64,000 nt of DNA, from positions 124,001 through 188,000 of the forward strand of contig CAJNDS010002117.1 of NCBI GenBank assembly GCA_905221605.1. The letters are read 5' to 3'. Below the pieces are notes generated by a model, which had not been told where the DNA came from, did not search any database, and saw only the letters and a list, made by a program, of their open reading frames with translations. Origin of the DNA: Symbiodinium natans. Its lineage: Eukaryota; Sar; Dinophyceae; Suessiales; Symbiodiniaceae. This document shows positions 1-10,093 of the stretch, piece by piece (position 1 is the first letter of the stretch; every line of letters begins with the position of its first letter). A program made the position numbers and the translations under genes.

Positions 1-149
1 AATGCGTCGATTCCAAAGGTTCGTGACCTCAACTGCAAAAGCACCATCAAAATTTAGCTACAGTATATGGCTCTCTCACCTGCACCGCAAGTAGGGTATC
101 ACGAAGATACACTTTAAAGTAGCTTTCACTACTCGAACCGGGTGACACC

Positions 150-530
150 CTAGCATCCTAGAGTTGTCTATCTAGATCGGGCGACGCATTTAGCAAAGTA
201 GTTCTGGCTATCCAAATCGGACACATTTCGTAAAGCAGCCTTTGCTATCCAGATGCAGCGACAGATTCAGCAATGGGCATTGGCTGTCTAAAACGGACAC
301 ACATTTAGGAAAGAGTATGTTTTGCTTTCTAGGCCTATCCAACTCGGGCAGCCCATTTACTAGAGTAGGTTTGGCTATCCAAACTATAGTAAGTAGCTCT
401 GGCTATCCAAATCGAAGAAGCTTTGGCTGTCCAAATCGTGCGACATGTCCACTAATTAGCTCTGGCTGTCCAAATTGAGCGATGCGTCCAGTAAATAAAG
501 TAGTTTGACTATGAAAAACGGGCGACAACT
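150..530. repeat. Degenerate ~40-bp tandem repeat (ggctatccaaatcg core)
   Basis: The core ggctatccaaatcg, or ggctgtccaaatcg, recurs about every 35-65 bases, with variable gcgacacatttagtaaagtag linkers. It lies just downstream of the last visible aceE exon on that gene's strand, so it is probably another satellite inside an aceE intron. I see no coding sequence in it. Confidence 0.6.
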
Positions 531-607
531 TTATTGAACCGCTTCATTCGCACATTCTGCATCTTAGAGCTTCCCATTCCTGCGATCTCATTTCTCTTAG
601 CATCAGG

Positions 608-3600
608 CTCATCGGTGACCATCAACGTGACTCGCTGACCGAATTCGCCAGCCTTTCCAACAGTAAGACAGTCCGCAAGGCCGGCATTCAGACCACAGGT
701 ACCCGAGTACAGCACAACAGCTTATGGTTCAGAGGATTCGCACGAGGGCAGCCCCTATGCCAAGTCATTGCAACGAGCTGGCCTGCATCATCTTTCTCAG
801 GACCTGTGCGAAGCACATGGTAGTGCTGATCTCTCTTCCTTTGGATCCTGCCAGGTGCCAAGTCTCCAAGTCGAGAAGAGCCAGAAGGGGCGGGAGCCAT
901 GAAGGCGATATCGACAGGGGCATGGGGTCATTAGGTGTCCGTTGACCCAAAAGCAATGGGATTGGTAAAAGACAACTTCCGTGAGCTCCAAAGAACCAGC
1001 TTTTGCAATGTAGACATGACATGGTCCCATCAGGGATGCAACAGGTCCTGTGTCAAACATGTCGTAAACATCGTGCTTGGGGATATCGACCAGCGCGGAC
1101 ACCTTGGCGTGCTCTTGAATGCAGTATGCGCATGAATCTACACGCAACTCGCTCAGACATGGTCAGACAAAGCACCTTCGCCGGCGATCGCAACGGAAGA
1201 AAGCCCCCGAGAGCCTGTCGCCGCTCCTTCAGGTACTTGACCTGCAAAACGGCCAACGGTTATCGGGAAGTGGCGCGCCCTTGCATCTTTTAGCTAATGT
1301 GATTAAATAGACCCGCCCAGTAGCAAAGCACACGTGGTTCTGTAAACATACGCTTGTCCGGGACATGTCATGTATGGGGCCTCTGGGGAGTCCTCCTTTA
1401 GTGCGAAGAAATTCTCCGCCTGGGGCAGGGGGATGCGTAAAAGCTGTTCATCCTGGAAGGAGCCCTGTGATGAGCGTCAGACATCAGCTTTTACCAGCTG
1501 CTCATCAGTTTTTGGAATGCCCATGGCATCGCCTCAGCTTCCAGCAATCAAGACAGCTAAGCTCTAAGGCGAGCCAGCTGTATCGGATCCAGAGAAGCTG
1601 GGCATCGTGCGATAAGCCTTCCTCAGTCAGTAGCACGAGTCTGCTGTTTCTCAGCCGATCGTGAGCAGGGTATTGGTAGCTTCATACGGACTGAGAAGTG
1701 AGCATGTCGGAGTCCGACATCATCTTCTTCTGGTGAACCGTGTTTCTTCCCAGGAAAGTTTGCAGGCTGTAGCCCTTGCAACAGGTAGGGTGCCCAGGTA
1801 AGCATCAGTTGGCAAAAAAACCTGATGCAGGCAACTCTGCGCAGCACCTTGAGGGTCTTGACGAGAATGACCTCAGAACACAAGCTCCATTGCAGTCGAG
1901 TCACATTGCGGTCAGGGCAGCTGCAATCGTGGAAGCAACAAAATTGGGCTGTCAAATGGCTGAGCTTTGGAGGCCAAGGTACGGTGGGTCGACCTCCCAT
2001 CTCCGAATTCTTCTCTGCCTGGGGCTGGCGGAGAAGAGAAACGAGTCTTGCTTGTGTCTGCGCGTCATGTCATACACAGCGGAGAATCATGGAAGTCCAC
2101 AGCCAGGTCCCATAGCAGAATCCCTGCCTGAGAAAAAGCTGCGTAGATCTTGGAGTGGTCATGCCCGCCAGGGGTCTGGAAAGCCTTGCAAAGACACGTC
2201 CACACAGCGCGGAACACACATGCTTCGGCAGATGCAGTAACGGCAGGCGGAGCTGATGCACGACGCTGGCATTAGAATCTGGCCTCGAGCAGTTCTGCGT
2301 CACTCCAGTGAGCTACGCGGTCCAGCAGCCCGTGCTTCTCAAAGATGTCCTGTGAAAGATGGGTTCTTGTCACAGAATGCTGCATTTGTGGACAGACCGC
2401 GGATGTTGTGGCAGTCCTTTCGGATCAGAGCACCATCCGCCTTGAGCCGTCACATGCACACGCTGCTATGGACAAGGTACTGCCGACATGCACGTACAAC
2501 TGGCAACACGATGCTTCCTTCAACATGGAAACGGTGCCTTGGCATGAAGGCGCTGACAATCGCCATCTACAGTGGCCTCCAGCGCCTGACACAAACAATG
2601 AAGTAGGAACATGCCAATGCGGTATCTGAACGAGATGCAACATACGGGATGGAGCAAGTTGACAGACAGATGCATGCATGATCAACAAACAAGCAAACAG
2701 GCAAACAAGCAAAGAAGCAAGCAAGCGAGCTAGCAAGAAGCAACCAGACAGACATGAAGACAGGCAGGCAGGAAGGCAACCGGACAGGCAAATGTGGAGA
2801 GATGGCGCGAAAGCAATGGCAAGAGAGAGAGCGAGAGACAGAGAGACAGAGAGAGACAGATAGAGAGAGAGACAGAGAGACAGAGAGACAGAGAGACAGA
2901 GAGACAGAGAGACAGAGAGACAGAGAGACAGAGAGACAGAGAGACAGAGAGACAGAGAGAGACAGAGAGACACAGAGAGAGACAGAGAGAGACAGACAGA
3001 GACAGACAGAGACAGACAGCGACAGAGACAGACAGAGATAGACAGAGACAGAGAGCGACAGAGAGAGACACAGAGACAGGGAGACATAAAGAGGAGAGAT
3101 TGAGACAGAGAGACAGAGAGACACAGAGAGAGAGAGAGAGAGAGCGAGCGAGAAAGAGCAACTGGAACAGCTCAGTGCATTGGATGGATGCATTCCAGCA
3201 GGCCTCGATGAGCTTGCCATCGTGGTCCTGTTCGATGAGTTCGTTGAACTTGCCTCCCCAGATAAGCTTGATGACGTCGAAGCCAGCTCCGCGGAAAGTC
3301 CCCTCGTACTCCTGCATGACCTTTGAATTTCCGCGCACCGGACCGTCCAGGCGCTGGTAGTTGCAGTTCACGATGAAGATCATGTTGTTGAGGCGCTCAC
3401 GACCAGCCACTGAGATGGCCGTGATCGACTCGGGCTCATCCATCTCTCCGTCGCCCACAAAGGCCCAGACCCTGCTCTTCGAAGTGTCTGCAAGGCCTCT
3501 CAGATGAAGGTACCGGAAGAAACGTGCCTGGTAAACGGCACCCAGAGGTCCCAGCCCCATGGAAACTGTAGGATTCTCCCAGAAATGCGGCATCAAACGA

Positions 3601-4610
3601 GGGTGCGGATAGCTGGAGACACCATTGCCTGCGACTTCGCGTCGGAAATTCATCACCTGGTCGATCGTGAGACGGCCCTCAACAAAAGCTCTTGAGTAGG
3701 CGCCTGGAGCTGCGTGCCCTTGCATCCACACACTGTCACCTCTGCCATTACCATAGTCTTTGCCTCGGAAGAAATGATTCATACCAACCTCGACCACATC
3801 GCAAATTGATGCGAAAGTGCCGATGTGTCCACCAACCCCGCCACCTCGCCGATTGGCATCGCTGACCATGACGGCTGCATTCCAGCGGATGATGTTTGAA
3901 AGGCGATCCTCCATTGCCCGATCTCCAGGGTACTGGGGCTCAGCAGAGGTGGGAATGGAGTTGATCATGGGCGTGACCACCGGCTGCGAGATATGCACCC
4001 CGAGGCGCGCTGCCTCTTCCATGAGCTCGTGCATGAGGAACCGAGCGCGTGTTGTCCCCAAATTCTGCACAACGGCATCGAGGGACTCCAGCCACTCGTG
4101 TGTCTCGGACTCATCAAACGTGGGCCTTGCAGCCCGTAGCCTCTCCTGGTTTGATGGAAAGTGCCCCGTGTGCTGATGCATAAAGGCCAAGGAGGCTGAG
4201 AATGCGGGCATGTCTCCTTGCAGTCCTTTGGCAAACTCACCGTAGGTGATGATGCCAGACTTGTCTGTGTCGAAGTGCGCAAACAGAGACTCGCTCTCTG
4301 AATCACTTAGCTTCAAGCCGACCGAGGCCATGGTCTCCCTGAACTCCTGCGGGTCCAAACCCTTTGAGACGTTCTGGTCAGCCCTGGCAAACCAGCTGGC
4401 TGACAGAGACGAAAGGGTCGTGATGCCCTCTTTGGCAAAGATGCCGCTGAGCTCGGACAGGAGGTCATGGGGAGAGCGGCTGCCGCTGATGCCCACTCCC
4501 GAAGGCGTACCTCCGTGTCGCCAGTGGAGGGCCATGCCGCGAGTTACCTGCCGCAGCACAACTGGCCTCCGGAAGACATGGCCCCGGCAGAGGCGGGCAG
4601 CCAAAGTCAT
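608..4610 (-). CDS. aceE: EF-hand-fused pyruvate dehydrogenase E1, homodimeric AceE type (13 exons seen, 3' part outside window)
   Basis: This is the thiamine-diphosphate E1 that decarboxylates pyruvate in the PDH complex, in its bacterial homodimeric form. Exons, 5' to 3' on the minus strand: 4610-3204, 2585-2538, 2349-2284, 2184-2128, 2018-1983, 1871-1848, 1774 to about 1691, 1532-1495, 1419-1381, 1241-1176, 1102-1048, 847-783 and 652 to about 608. Reading frame is kept across all joins except the exon 7 donor, which I could not place. Exon 1 has 469 codons from the ATG at 4610: an Arg-rich, presequence-like N-terminus (about 1-35); EF-hand loops at 78-89 (DQNVSKGLDPQE) and 114-125 (DTDKSGIITYGE); then AceE sequence with the GHIGTF and QGHAAPG histidine motifs and the ThDP motif GDGEMDEPES...NCN (386-417). 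Later exons carry GRPT, VILVKTLK, GRNTVHQKK (catalytic-loop His kept), DEQL, YLKERRQALGGFLP and GREISTTM. About 675 residues are visible; roughly 350 C-terminal residues must lie left of base 1. The longer open frame into the GA repeat after 3204 is intron read-through. Mitochondrial location is inferred only. Confidence 0.9.
2586..3203 (-). repeat. aceE intron 1 filled with an 8-bp GA-rich tandem repeat
   Basis: The intron runs from a GC donor (exon end GAG, then GCCTGC) to a CAG acceptor. Most of it (about 2825-3155 on the plus strand) is gagacaga repeats with variants. The repeat leaves several frames open, which creates false Ser/Leu/Cys-rich or Arg/Glu-rich proteins. Confidence 0.85.
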
Positions 4611-5216
4611 GCTGCCGCCAGGGGCTTGCCAAGGCAATCTGTGACAAATCTAGGGCAGAGCTTGGCTGTCAAATGGCCCATAGAACTCATATCATGGCAC
4701 GCGAGACAACTCAAAGTAAGGGAAGCATTTTGCGTACCAACATGCCCAGATTATCAGCACATGAACAACAAACACATCAAGCTTCGGATGTCTAGAGTCT
4801 ACAGTACTCCGGTGGCAACAGCTCTGCCCTTAGGCTTAGGTGCCGGCACTGCTGTGGACGTCCTGCAGATGCTACAGGTCGAGTCTGTCGAATATGCTGT
4901 GTCAGTGGGCTACTCAAGTTCAGGACCTCGTCCATGGAGGTGTCAGGCTTTGCCAGGCTCACGGCTGAAGCACCTGACCAGACATGACACGGGCATGCTC
5001 ATCACGTCTCATCATTGCTTTAAAGAAGCATGGCACATCAAACGGGCAGTGGCTACAAACTTCGCTGGGCTCCGCGGATGTTGGGACATTGGCAGGACAG
5101 CCAGAATGACAAGGACAAAAGCTTACTGTCCATGGCCTCACAATGCCCGCATGTTCTCGTGTCAGGCCAGGTCCGTCCAGTTCCGATCAGTGTGTCCACG
5201 TGGGTCAATGGGCAGA
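4611..5216. other. Intergenic region between the flavoprotein gene and aceE
   Basis: About 600 bases separate the TGA of the flavoprotein gene from the ATG of aceE. I recognise no exon, repeat array or RNA here. It should hold the 3' UTR of one minus-strand gene and the 5' UTR and trans-splice acceptor of the next. Confidence 0.4.
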
Positions 5217-6653
5217 TCAAGCTCCAAGTCCTGTGCCCTGAAGAGCATCGGCGGCTGCAACCCCAGCTGCGTGTCCGCTTGACCAGCAGCCTTGGAAGTT
5301 GAACCCGCCGGTGATGCCATCCACATCCAAGAGCTCACCTGCGAAGTGCAGACCTGGATGTGATCTGAGCTCCATTCTGTCCCAATCCAGCTCTCGCACA
5401 TCCACCCCACCTGCGGTGACAAACTCCTCCTTGTTCAAACGACGGCCTTGCACCTCCACCTCGTGCACCGTCAGGTGGTTCCAAAGTGTCGTTGCAAGCA
5501 ACTTGCTGGCTTCGGGACATCCAAAGACAGCCCAGGGCCACTGTCTGAGCGGCAAGCCGTCTACCTTGTACTGTCGCACGAAGGGTCTGAAGTTGCTGCT
5601 GCCTTCTTCTGCTTCCAGCTTCTGGAGCAGCCGTCCCCAAAGACGGGCAGGCAGTCGCCGTGGCCAAGGGGACACATCTCCAAGCGGCTTCCGTCGCACC
5701 GGGGGTCGGTTCTCACGACCCGATGGGACAGCGAGTATTGCCTCTGCAGCGTCATCTGGGGACCGTAAGAAGGGCACCCAGTTGAGTCGCAGTTTGGCCC
5801 GGTACCCGACCTCTTTGAGAGCAAAGGCCCCCCAAGCTGACAGGCGCAGAATACCGGGTCCAGATAAGCCCTCGTGGGTGATGAGAACTGCTCCACGAAT
5901 CGGAGGAAGAGATGGAAGATGCTCGCCAACAATTTCAATGGCAGCATCTGGCACAGACAGCCCCTGCAAGCCAGCAAGGTCAGGCGACCGGGTGAGCACG
6001 GAGAACAGCGAGGGAGCGACAGGTCGCACTTTGGCACCAGCATCTTGAAGCAGTTTCTGTACCGAGCGCTTTTGGGCCGAGCCCATGCACAAGATGGCCC
6101 GGCGGCAAAGAACGGCACACTGCGCAGACTCCGTCTCTATCTCAAGGGAGAATTGCGTGAATGGGGGCTCCACGGATACTTTCCGCAAGGCGCACACACG
6201 GGCTCCCAAGAGCATCCTGATGCCAAGCGACTCCGCTGTTGACACCAAACAGTCCACAATGGTTTCAGACTTGTCTGACAGAGGAAACACTCTTCCATCC
6301 GATTCTGTTTTCAGCTGAACACCTTTCGATTGAAACCACTGGGTAACATGAGCAGCACTATGTCGCCTGGCAAGATGAGCCATGAGCTCTGAGCCTCGCG
6401 GGTAGCTGCTCTGAATCAAAGCCGGTAAAGCCACGGGATCATGCGTAACATTGCAGCGACCTCCACCTGAGATGCTGACCTTACGAAGCAGTGAGTCGGA
6501 CTTCTCGACGATCAGGATCTCCCCTATTCGTCGCTGTGTCGTGGCAACCCGTTCGGCGCTTGAAATGGCAGCATAGAACCCAGCAGCTCCGCCGCCAACA
6601 ACACAAAGCCCAACAGTGTGTGGAGAATGGGGGAGCGCACGGACAATGGCCAT
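5217..6653 (-). CDS. HI0933-like (YhiN/BaiN family) NAD(P)/FAD-dependent oxidoreductase, single exon
   Basis: A complete 478-residue flavoprotein with no intron, from ATG (6653) to TGA (5217). The N-terminal dinucleotide-binding motif VVGGGAAGFYAA sits at about residues 18-29. The family signature ISGGGRCNVTH follows at about 61-71. The middle part has the LxCMGSAQK and THEGLSGPGILRLS patterns typical of HI0933-like proteins. The C-terminus carries the second FAD-contacting segment, FAGELLDVDGITGGFNFQ, followed by CWSSGHAAG. The length is somewhat above the usual ~400 residues, with insertions in the middle. The family has few characterised members; bacterial BaiN takes part in bile-acid dehydroxylation, but no substrate can be assigned here. 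No clear targeting peptide is visible. It lies between aceE and an MDR gene on the same strand. An intron-less gene in an intron-rich neighbourhood could mean retroposition or transfer; that is inference. Confidence 0.9.
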   Translation of the reverse strand: MAIVRALPHSPHTVGLCVVGGGAAGFYAAISSAERVATTQRRIGEILIVEKSDSLLRKVSISGGGRCNVTHDPVALPALIQSSYPRGSELMAHLARRHSAAHVTQWFQSKGVQLKTESDGRVFPLSDKSETIVDCLVSTAESLGIRMLLGARVCALRKVSVEPPFTQFSLEIETESAQCAVLCRRAILCMGSAQKRSVQKLLQDAGAKVRPVAPSLFSVLTRSPDLAGLQGLSVPDAAIEIVGEHLPSLPPIRGAVLITHEGLSGPGILRLSAWGAFALKEVGYRAKLRLNWVPFLRSPDDAAEAILAVPSGRENRPPVRRKPLGDVSPWPRRLPARLWGRLLQKLEAEEGSSNFRPFVRQYKVDGLPLRQWPWAVFGCPEASKLLATTLWNHLTVHEVEVQGRRLNKEEFVTAGGVDVRELDWDRMELRSHPGLHFAGELLDVDGITGGFNFQGCWSSGHAAGVAAADALQGTGLGA

Positions 6654-6784
6654 TGCGCTCTGATTCTGGTCAGGCAGGCAATCGACTTCAGTTTACTCCC
6701 GATGGGCGCCTTGAGGGGAGCATCCGATTCGTCTAACAAGATTAGCCTCTGGATCCAACCTCCTGAAGATTTCAATGAGGGAAA

Positions 6785-6860
6785 AGGTAAAGAGAAGGAC
6801 AGAAAGAAAGAGAGAGAGAGAGAGCGGGAGAGAGAGAGAGAGAGCGAGGCGGAGAGAGAC
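6785..6860. repeat. Short GA/GAAA purine tract
   Basis: A run of gaaag and gaga units lies between the MDR gene and the flavoprotein gene. The rest of the 6654-7217 interval shows no convincing coding sequence. Confidence 0.7.
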
Positions 6861-7217
6861 AGTCTGACAGTTACCTCGTCCCCTGCGACCAGGCATTCGC
6901 AACAAGTTACGAAGGAAGTGAGATCCGGAGAGGCCATCAAAGAGGTCGCGGTCACCCGACTCTTTGTCAGCTGCAACTTCTCCAGGGCCGACTAGATTGC
7001 TTCATCGATATAAGAGAGAAAGCTAAGCAGTTGACAGTGCAAACACGAAGCCCACCCCTCAACGTGCGCCAAAGATCTTGATGTCGATGCACTTGTACTT
7101 TGGATGCAGGTGATGCAGGCCAGTTCTTCAGCAAGGACTCCACAAAGAAAGCCATCATTCGAGCATACGGAAGATGATGCTCTCGGGGCATTCCGGCCCC
7201 AGATCGTGGAGATGGAC

Positions 7218-8447
7218 TCAATGACCAAAGGTCAGCAGAATCTTGCCCACAGCTCTTCGGCTTTTCTGCCTATCCATTGCCTGCACGATTGCCTCGCTAG
7301 ACTGAAGCACGTCAAATCTGGAGTCGACTGGCACTTCCTTCAATTTACCAGAGTCAAAAAAGCTATTCAGCTTCTGCATTCGCGTCTTTGTTGGTACCAG
7401 CAAGAACCAGTCGTAGCCCTCCCTTTGCAATCGCAGTCCAAACGGGCGAGTTAAGCTGTCCAAAGAGCCGCGCAACTGGTCTAACGGTTGGGGGCAAGGT
7501 CCAATGGCAAGGTAAGTCCCATTGGCTCTCCGCAGTTGCCCCAGCATGGGCTCATAGTCGGGATCTTCTGGGGCGTTGCTTGTGACAGTGTCGTAAATTA
7601 CATCGAAGTATCGACCTTTCGACATCAATCCATCCATCTGGGAAGGCTGCTTGTAGTCCACGACAGCATCGACATTGGCATGCAACTGTTGGACAAAGTC
7701 GGCATTATGACCTCCACAAATCCCAGTGACCTTTGCCCCAATGGCACCTGCCAGCATGACCCCGAACTGGCCACAACCGCCTGATGCACCAACCACGAGG
7801 ACGTTATGATTCGGGCCAAGCCCACCCCGCTCATAGCCCATCAATGTGGTAAGCCCTGCCACTCCAAGACCCGCAGCTTCGTCAAAGCTGAGCTTGCCAG
7901 GTATTGGCACGGTCAAAAAGCACGGCAACACGGCGAACTCGCCAGCCACACCGATTGAGATGCCCCAGACCTTCTCACCAACCTTCACATCACACAGGCT
8001 CGAAGTGCCTACTGAAAGCACCACGCCCGACACATCGTACCCGATGGGCCAGTCTCTGCGCAAGTGTCTCACGAAAGGCCAAGTTGCAGTAATCATTGGA
8101 TGCTTAAAGTTGGATGGGTTCAGCGCCACAGATTTCACTTGAATCAAGACCGAAAAGTCGGAATGATGGGGAACTGGTATATCCGCCATCTTCCAGCCGA
8201 CACCTTCTCCCACTGTGTAGACAGCCGCTCGCATACTAGTGCGGCCAACTACTTCAGATGTGTCGTACGTCAGCTGGCCCAGATGTAAGTTCGAGCCCCG
8301 CAATGCCTCAAAGCCTCCAAGCAATAATGCTGCAACAAGTGCCTGGCAAGAGATGCAGAGCAGTCTCTTCGTGAAGCAAAACGACAACAAGACCACAAAT
8401 GCCAGGATTGCTCCTTCTGCGGCATACAGGGTCCATGCCAGGGACAT
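7218..8447 (-). CDS. Membrane-anchored MDR-superfamily oxidoreductase (quinone-oxidoreductase/RTN4IP1-like), single exon
   Basis: A complete 409-residue protein from ATG (8447) to TGA (7218). Two hydrophobic stretches at about residues 10-27 and 29-46 suggest a membrane anchor or signal anchor. The MDR/GroES-like catalytic domain begins near residue 70 (MRAAVYTVGEG), with VKSVALNPSNFKHP and the GYDVSGVV motif. The Rossmann segment VLVVGASGGCGQFGVMLAG at about 216-234 is the NADPH-binding glycine motif, followed by VDAVVDYK and FDVIYDTV. The structural-zinc cysteine set is absent, which fits zinc-free quinone oxidoreductases or enoyl reductases rather than alcohol dehydrogenases. The C-terminal block near RRAVGKILLTF is typical of the family. 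It is a same-strand neighbour of the flavoprotein gene. The substrate is unknown. Confidence 0.9.
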   Translation of the reverse strand: MSLAWTLYAAEGAILAFVVLLSFCFTKRLLCISCQALVAALLLGGFEALRGSNLHLGQLTYDTSEVVGRTSMRAAVYTVGEGVGWKMADIPVPHHSDFSVLIQVKSVALNPSNFKHPMITATWPFVRHLRRDWPIGYDVSGVVLSVGTSSLCDVKVGEKVWGISIGVAGEFAVLPCFLTVPIPGKLSFDEAAGLGVAGLTTLMGYERGGLGPNHNVLVVGASGGCGQFGVMLAGAIGAKVTGICGGHNADFVQQLHANVDAVVDYKQPSQMDGLMSKGRYFDVIYDTVTSNAPEDPDYEPMLGQLRRANGTYLAIGPCPQPLDQLRGSLDSLTRPFGLRLQREGYDWFLLVPTKTRMQKLNSFFDSGKLKEVPVDSRFDVLQSSEAIVQAMDRQKSRRAVGKILLTFGH

Positions 8448-8459
8448 TGCACTAGCTCA

Positions 8460-9590
8460 CTACAGACTAAGGCCACCAGAGACGGCACTTGTGACCTTTT
8501 TTGTGAGCCCTTCTGGCTTGAGAGCTTCCATAAAGTACCAGCAAAGGCAACTCCTATGCCAAGCTTTCAAAAGATGCTCCTTGTCTTTTGCATGCAGAAC
8601 CTGAAGCATGTCAACATTTCTCCACGTGTCTTTGTCACCAGACTGCGGTGCAGCTCGCGGCTGACAGTGATGACAGCTATGACAGCGACGGATGGTTGCA
8701 ACAAGAAGCAATTTTGTCTGAATCACAACCGCTTCCACAACTAGTGGACACTCAAATCTTCGAAATCTGGTTGGGCTTGACCAAGACCGATGAGTCCTTG
8801 CGTGCTGGACAGTTCAGCGCATGGCTCGCGGTCAAAACACGAGATCTGTTGGCGTTTATTTTCTGTTCATCCCTACATAATCCACCGAGCACTCAGGCCC
8901 AAAGGCGACTGGGGTAAGAAACGACAACTCGCCTCCCTTGTCCCCCTCCTTGGCTGCCCTGTAATGTTGGACTGGCTTTAGTGTGTGGGCCCCCCCCCCC
9001 AACAATTTTGGGGTTTTCGGGGATCCTGAATAGTGCGGGCTGGGGTCTGGGACGGGGCCTGGGGGTAGGGCGGCTGGGGGTCGAGGGTCGAGGGGAAGCC
9101 TTGAAGCTTGAGAGTCTAAGCTTTCCAGGCTTTGTAGCTCCCTGGCCAGGGGGGCTACGGATTAATGCGGACCACCGAAACAATTTGCTAAAGCGAATCA
9201 CGGCAGCTCGTGGGCTACTCCCTTGGAAAATTGTTTGGGGGCCTGTTTCGTAATGAAATTTCAAAAAGGAATTTAAATAAAGCTGGACACCAACAAATTC
9301 CGGAGTTTCTTATTCAAAACTTTTTTTGTTTTTGGCTCCCCGGCCCCCTGCCCTTCATCCCCGGCCCGGCAACATCGCATAATTGAGGACCACCCTAATC
9401 AATGGGGGGTTCTGTATAAGATTTTCGGAACATCGCATAATAGCGGTCCCATCCACTAAAGCGGGTGCAACATTACCCGGTGGCCAAACGGCGCCCTATT
9501 TTTGGTCCGGTGCCTGGTGAACCTCCTATGGACCTGATACGGACCCCCATGCACCCTAGTTCATGCCCCATATAACCTTACCAAACTTGC
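8460..9590. other. Region with no firm gene
   Basis: Two weak candidates overlap here. One is a minus frame ending in a stop at 8460, only 12 bases upstream of the MDR start codon. The other is a plus frame at about 8588-8917 with an acidic Asp/Ser stretch. Neither matches a family I recognise and neither has clear splice signals. The 9000-9590 part holds G-rich and C-rich low-complexity sequence. Confidence 0.3.
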
Positions 9591-9745
9591 GATATCCCAC
9601 CCACGTTCTTGCCTCAACCGGATTCTTGCCTTGGTGGCCACCAACCGTGAGGTATCTCAACCGGTCTCTTGCCGTAGTAGCCACCAAGCTTGAAGTATCC
9701 CAACCGGTTTCTTGCCTTAGTGGCCACCAAACTTAGGCTTCCTAT
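9590..9745. repeat. ~60-bp tandem repeat, about three copies
   Basis: The motif ccaaccgg(t/a)ttcttgcctt followed by agtggccaccaa recurs near 9617, 9657 and 9702. It is degenerate and too short to delimit exactly. Confidence 0.5.
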
Positions 9746-9796
9746 GACCCTGCATGGACACGCTACAGATGCGGACATAGGGACCCCTATGGACCT

Positions 9797-10036
9797 CTAT
9801 GGACCCCGACCTGCTTTGCAGCCCGTATTTGCGTTTATGACCGTTTTCCACCCAAACTTTTGTCCCCCTCTGGACCCCCGAAAGGGAAGCCCAAGTGGAT
9901 CCCCCATGAGCTTTGTTTTGGATGCCTTGGCGGCTTTGTGCTGAGGGTCCAGAGCCAGGGCCTGGGAGCTTTGCGAGCCTTCGGGCGGCATTTTGGGCTC
10001 TGCGCCCTTGGAGGCTTCCGGGCTGCAGGGTTCCAC
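9797..10036 (-). other. Possible further coding segment downstream of the MAPR gene
   Basis: An 80-codon open frame, rich in Pro, Ser, Lys and Ala, follows the last placed MAPR exon on the same strand. It has no family motif. It could be a linker exon of that gene or non-coding. Confidence 0.25.
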
Positions 10037-10093
10037 GTCATCACTCAGTCGCCATGCCTGAAGTTGCGGTGGGCCGCGTACCCTGCTACTAAC

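Noticed and set aside
1381..1452. DEQLLRIPLPQ-type stretch just upstream of aceE exon 9 as coding
   Set aside because: It looks AceE-like, but the DEQL motif is already supplied in frame by exon 8, and the CAG acceptor at 1420 gives the phase-correct exon. Treated as intron.
2730..3203. C-terminal Ser/Leu/Cys-rich extension of the aceE open frame, and Arg/Glu-rich frames on the other strand
   Set aside because: It is translation of the 8-bp GA repeat in intron 1; the true continuation is the exon at 2585-2538.
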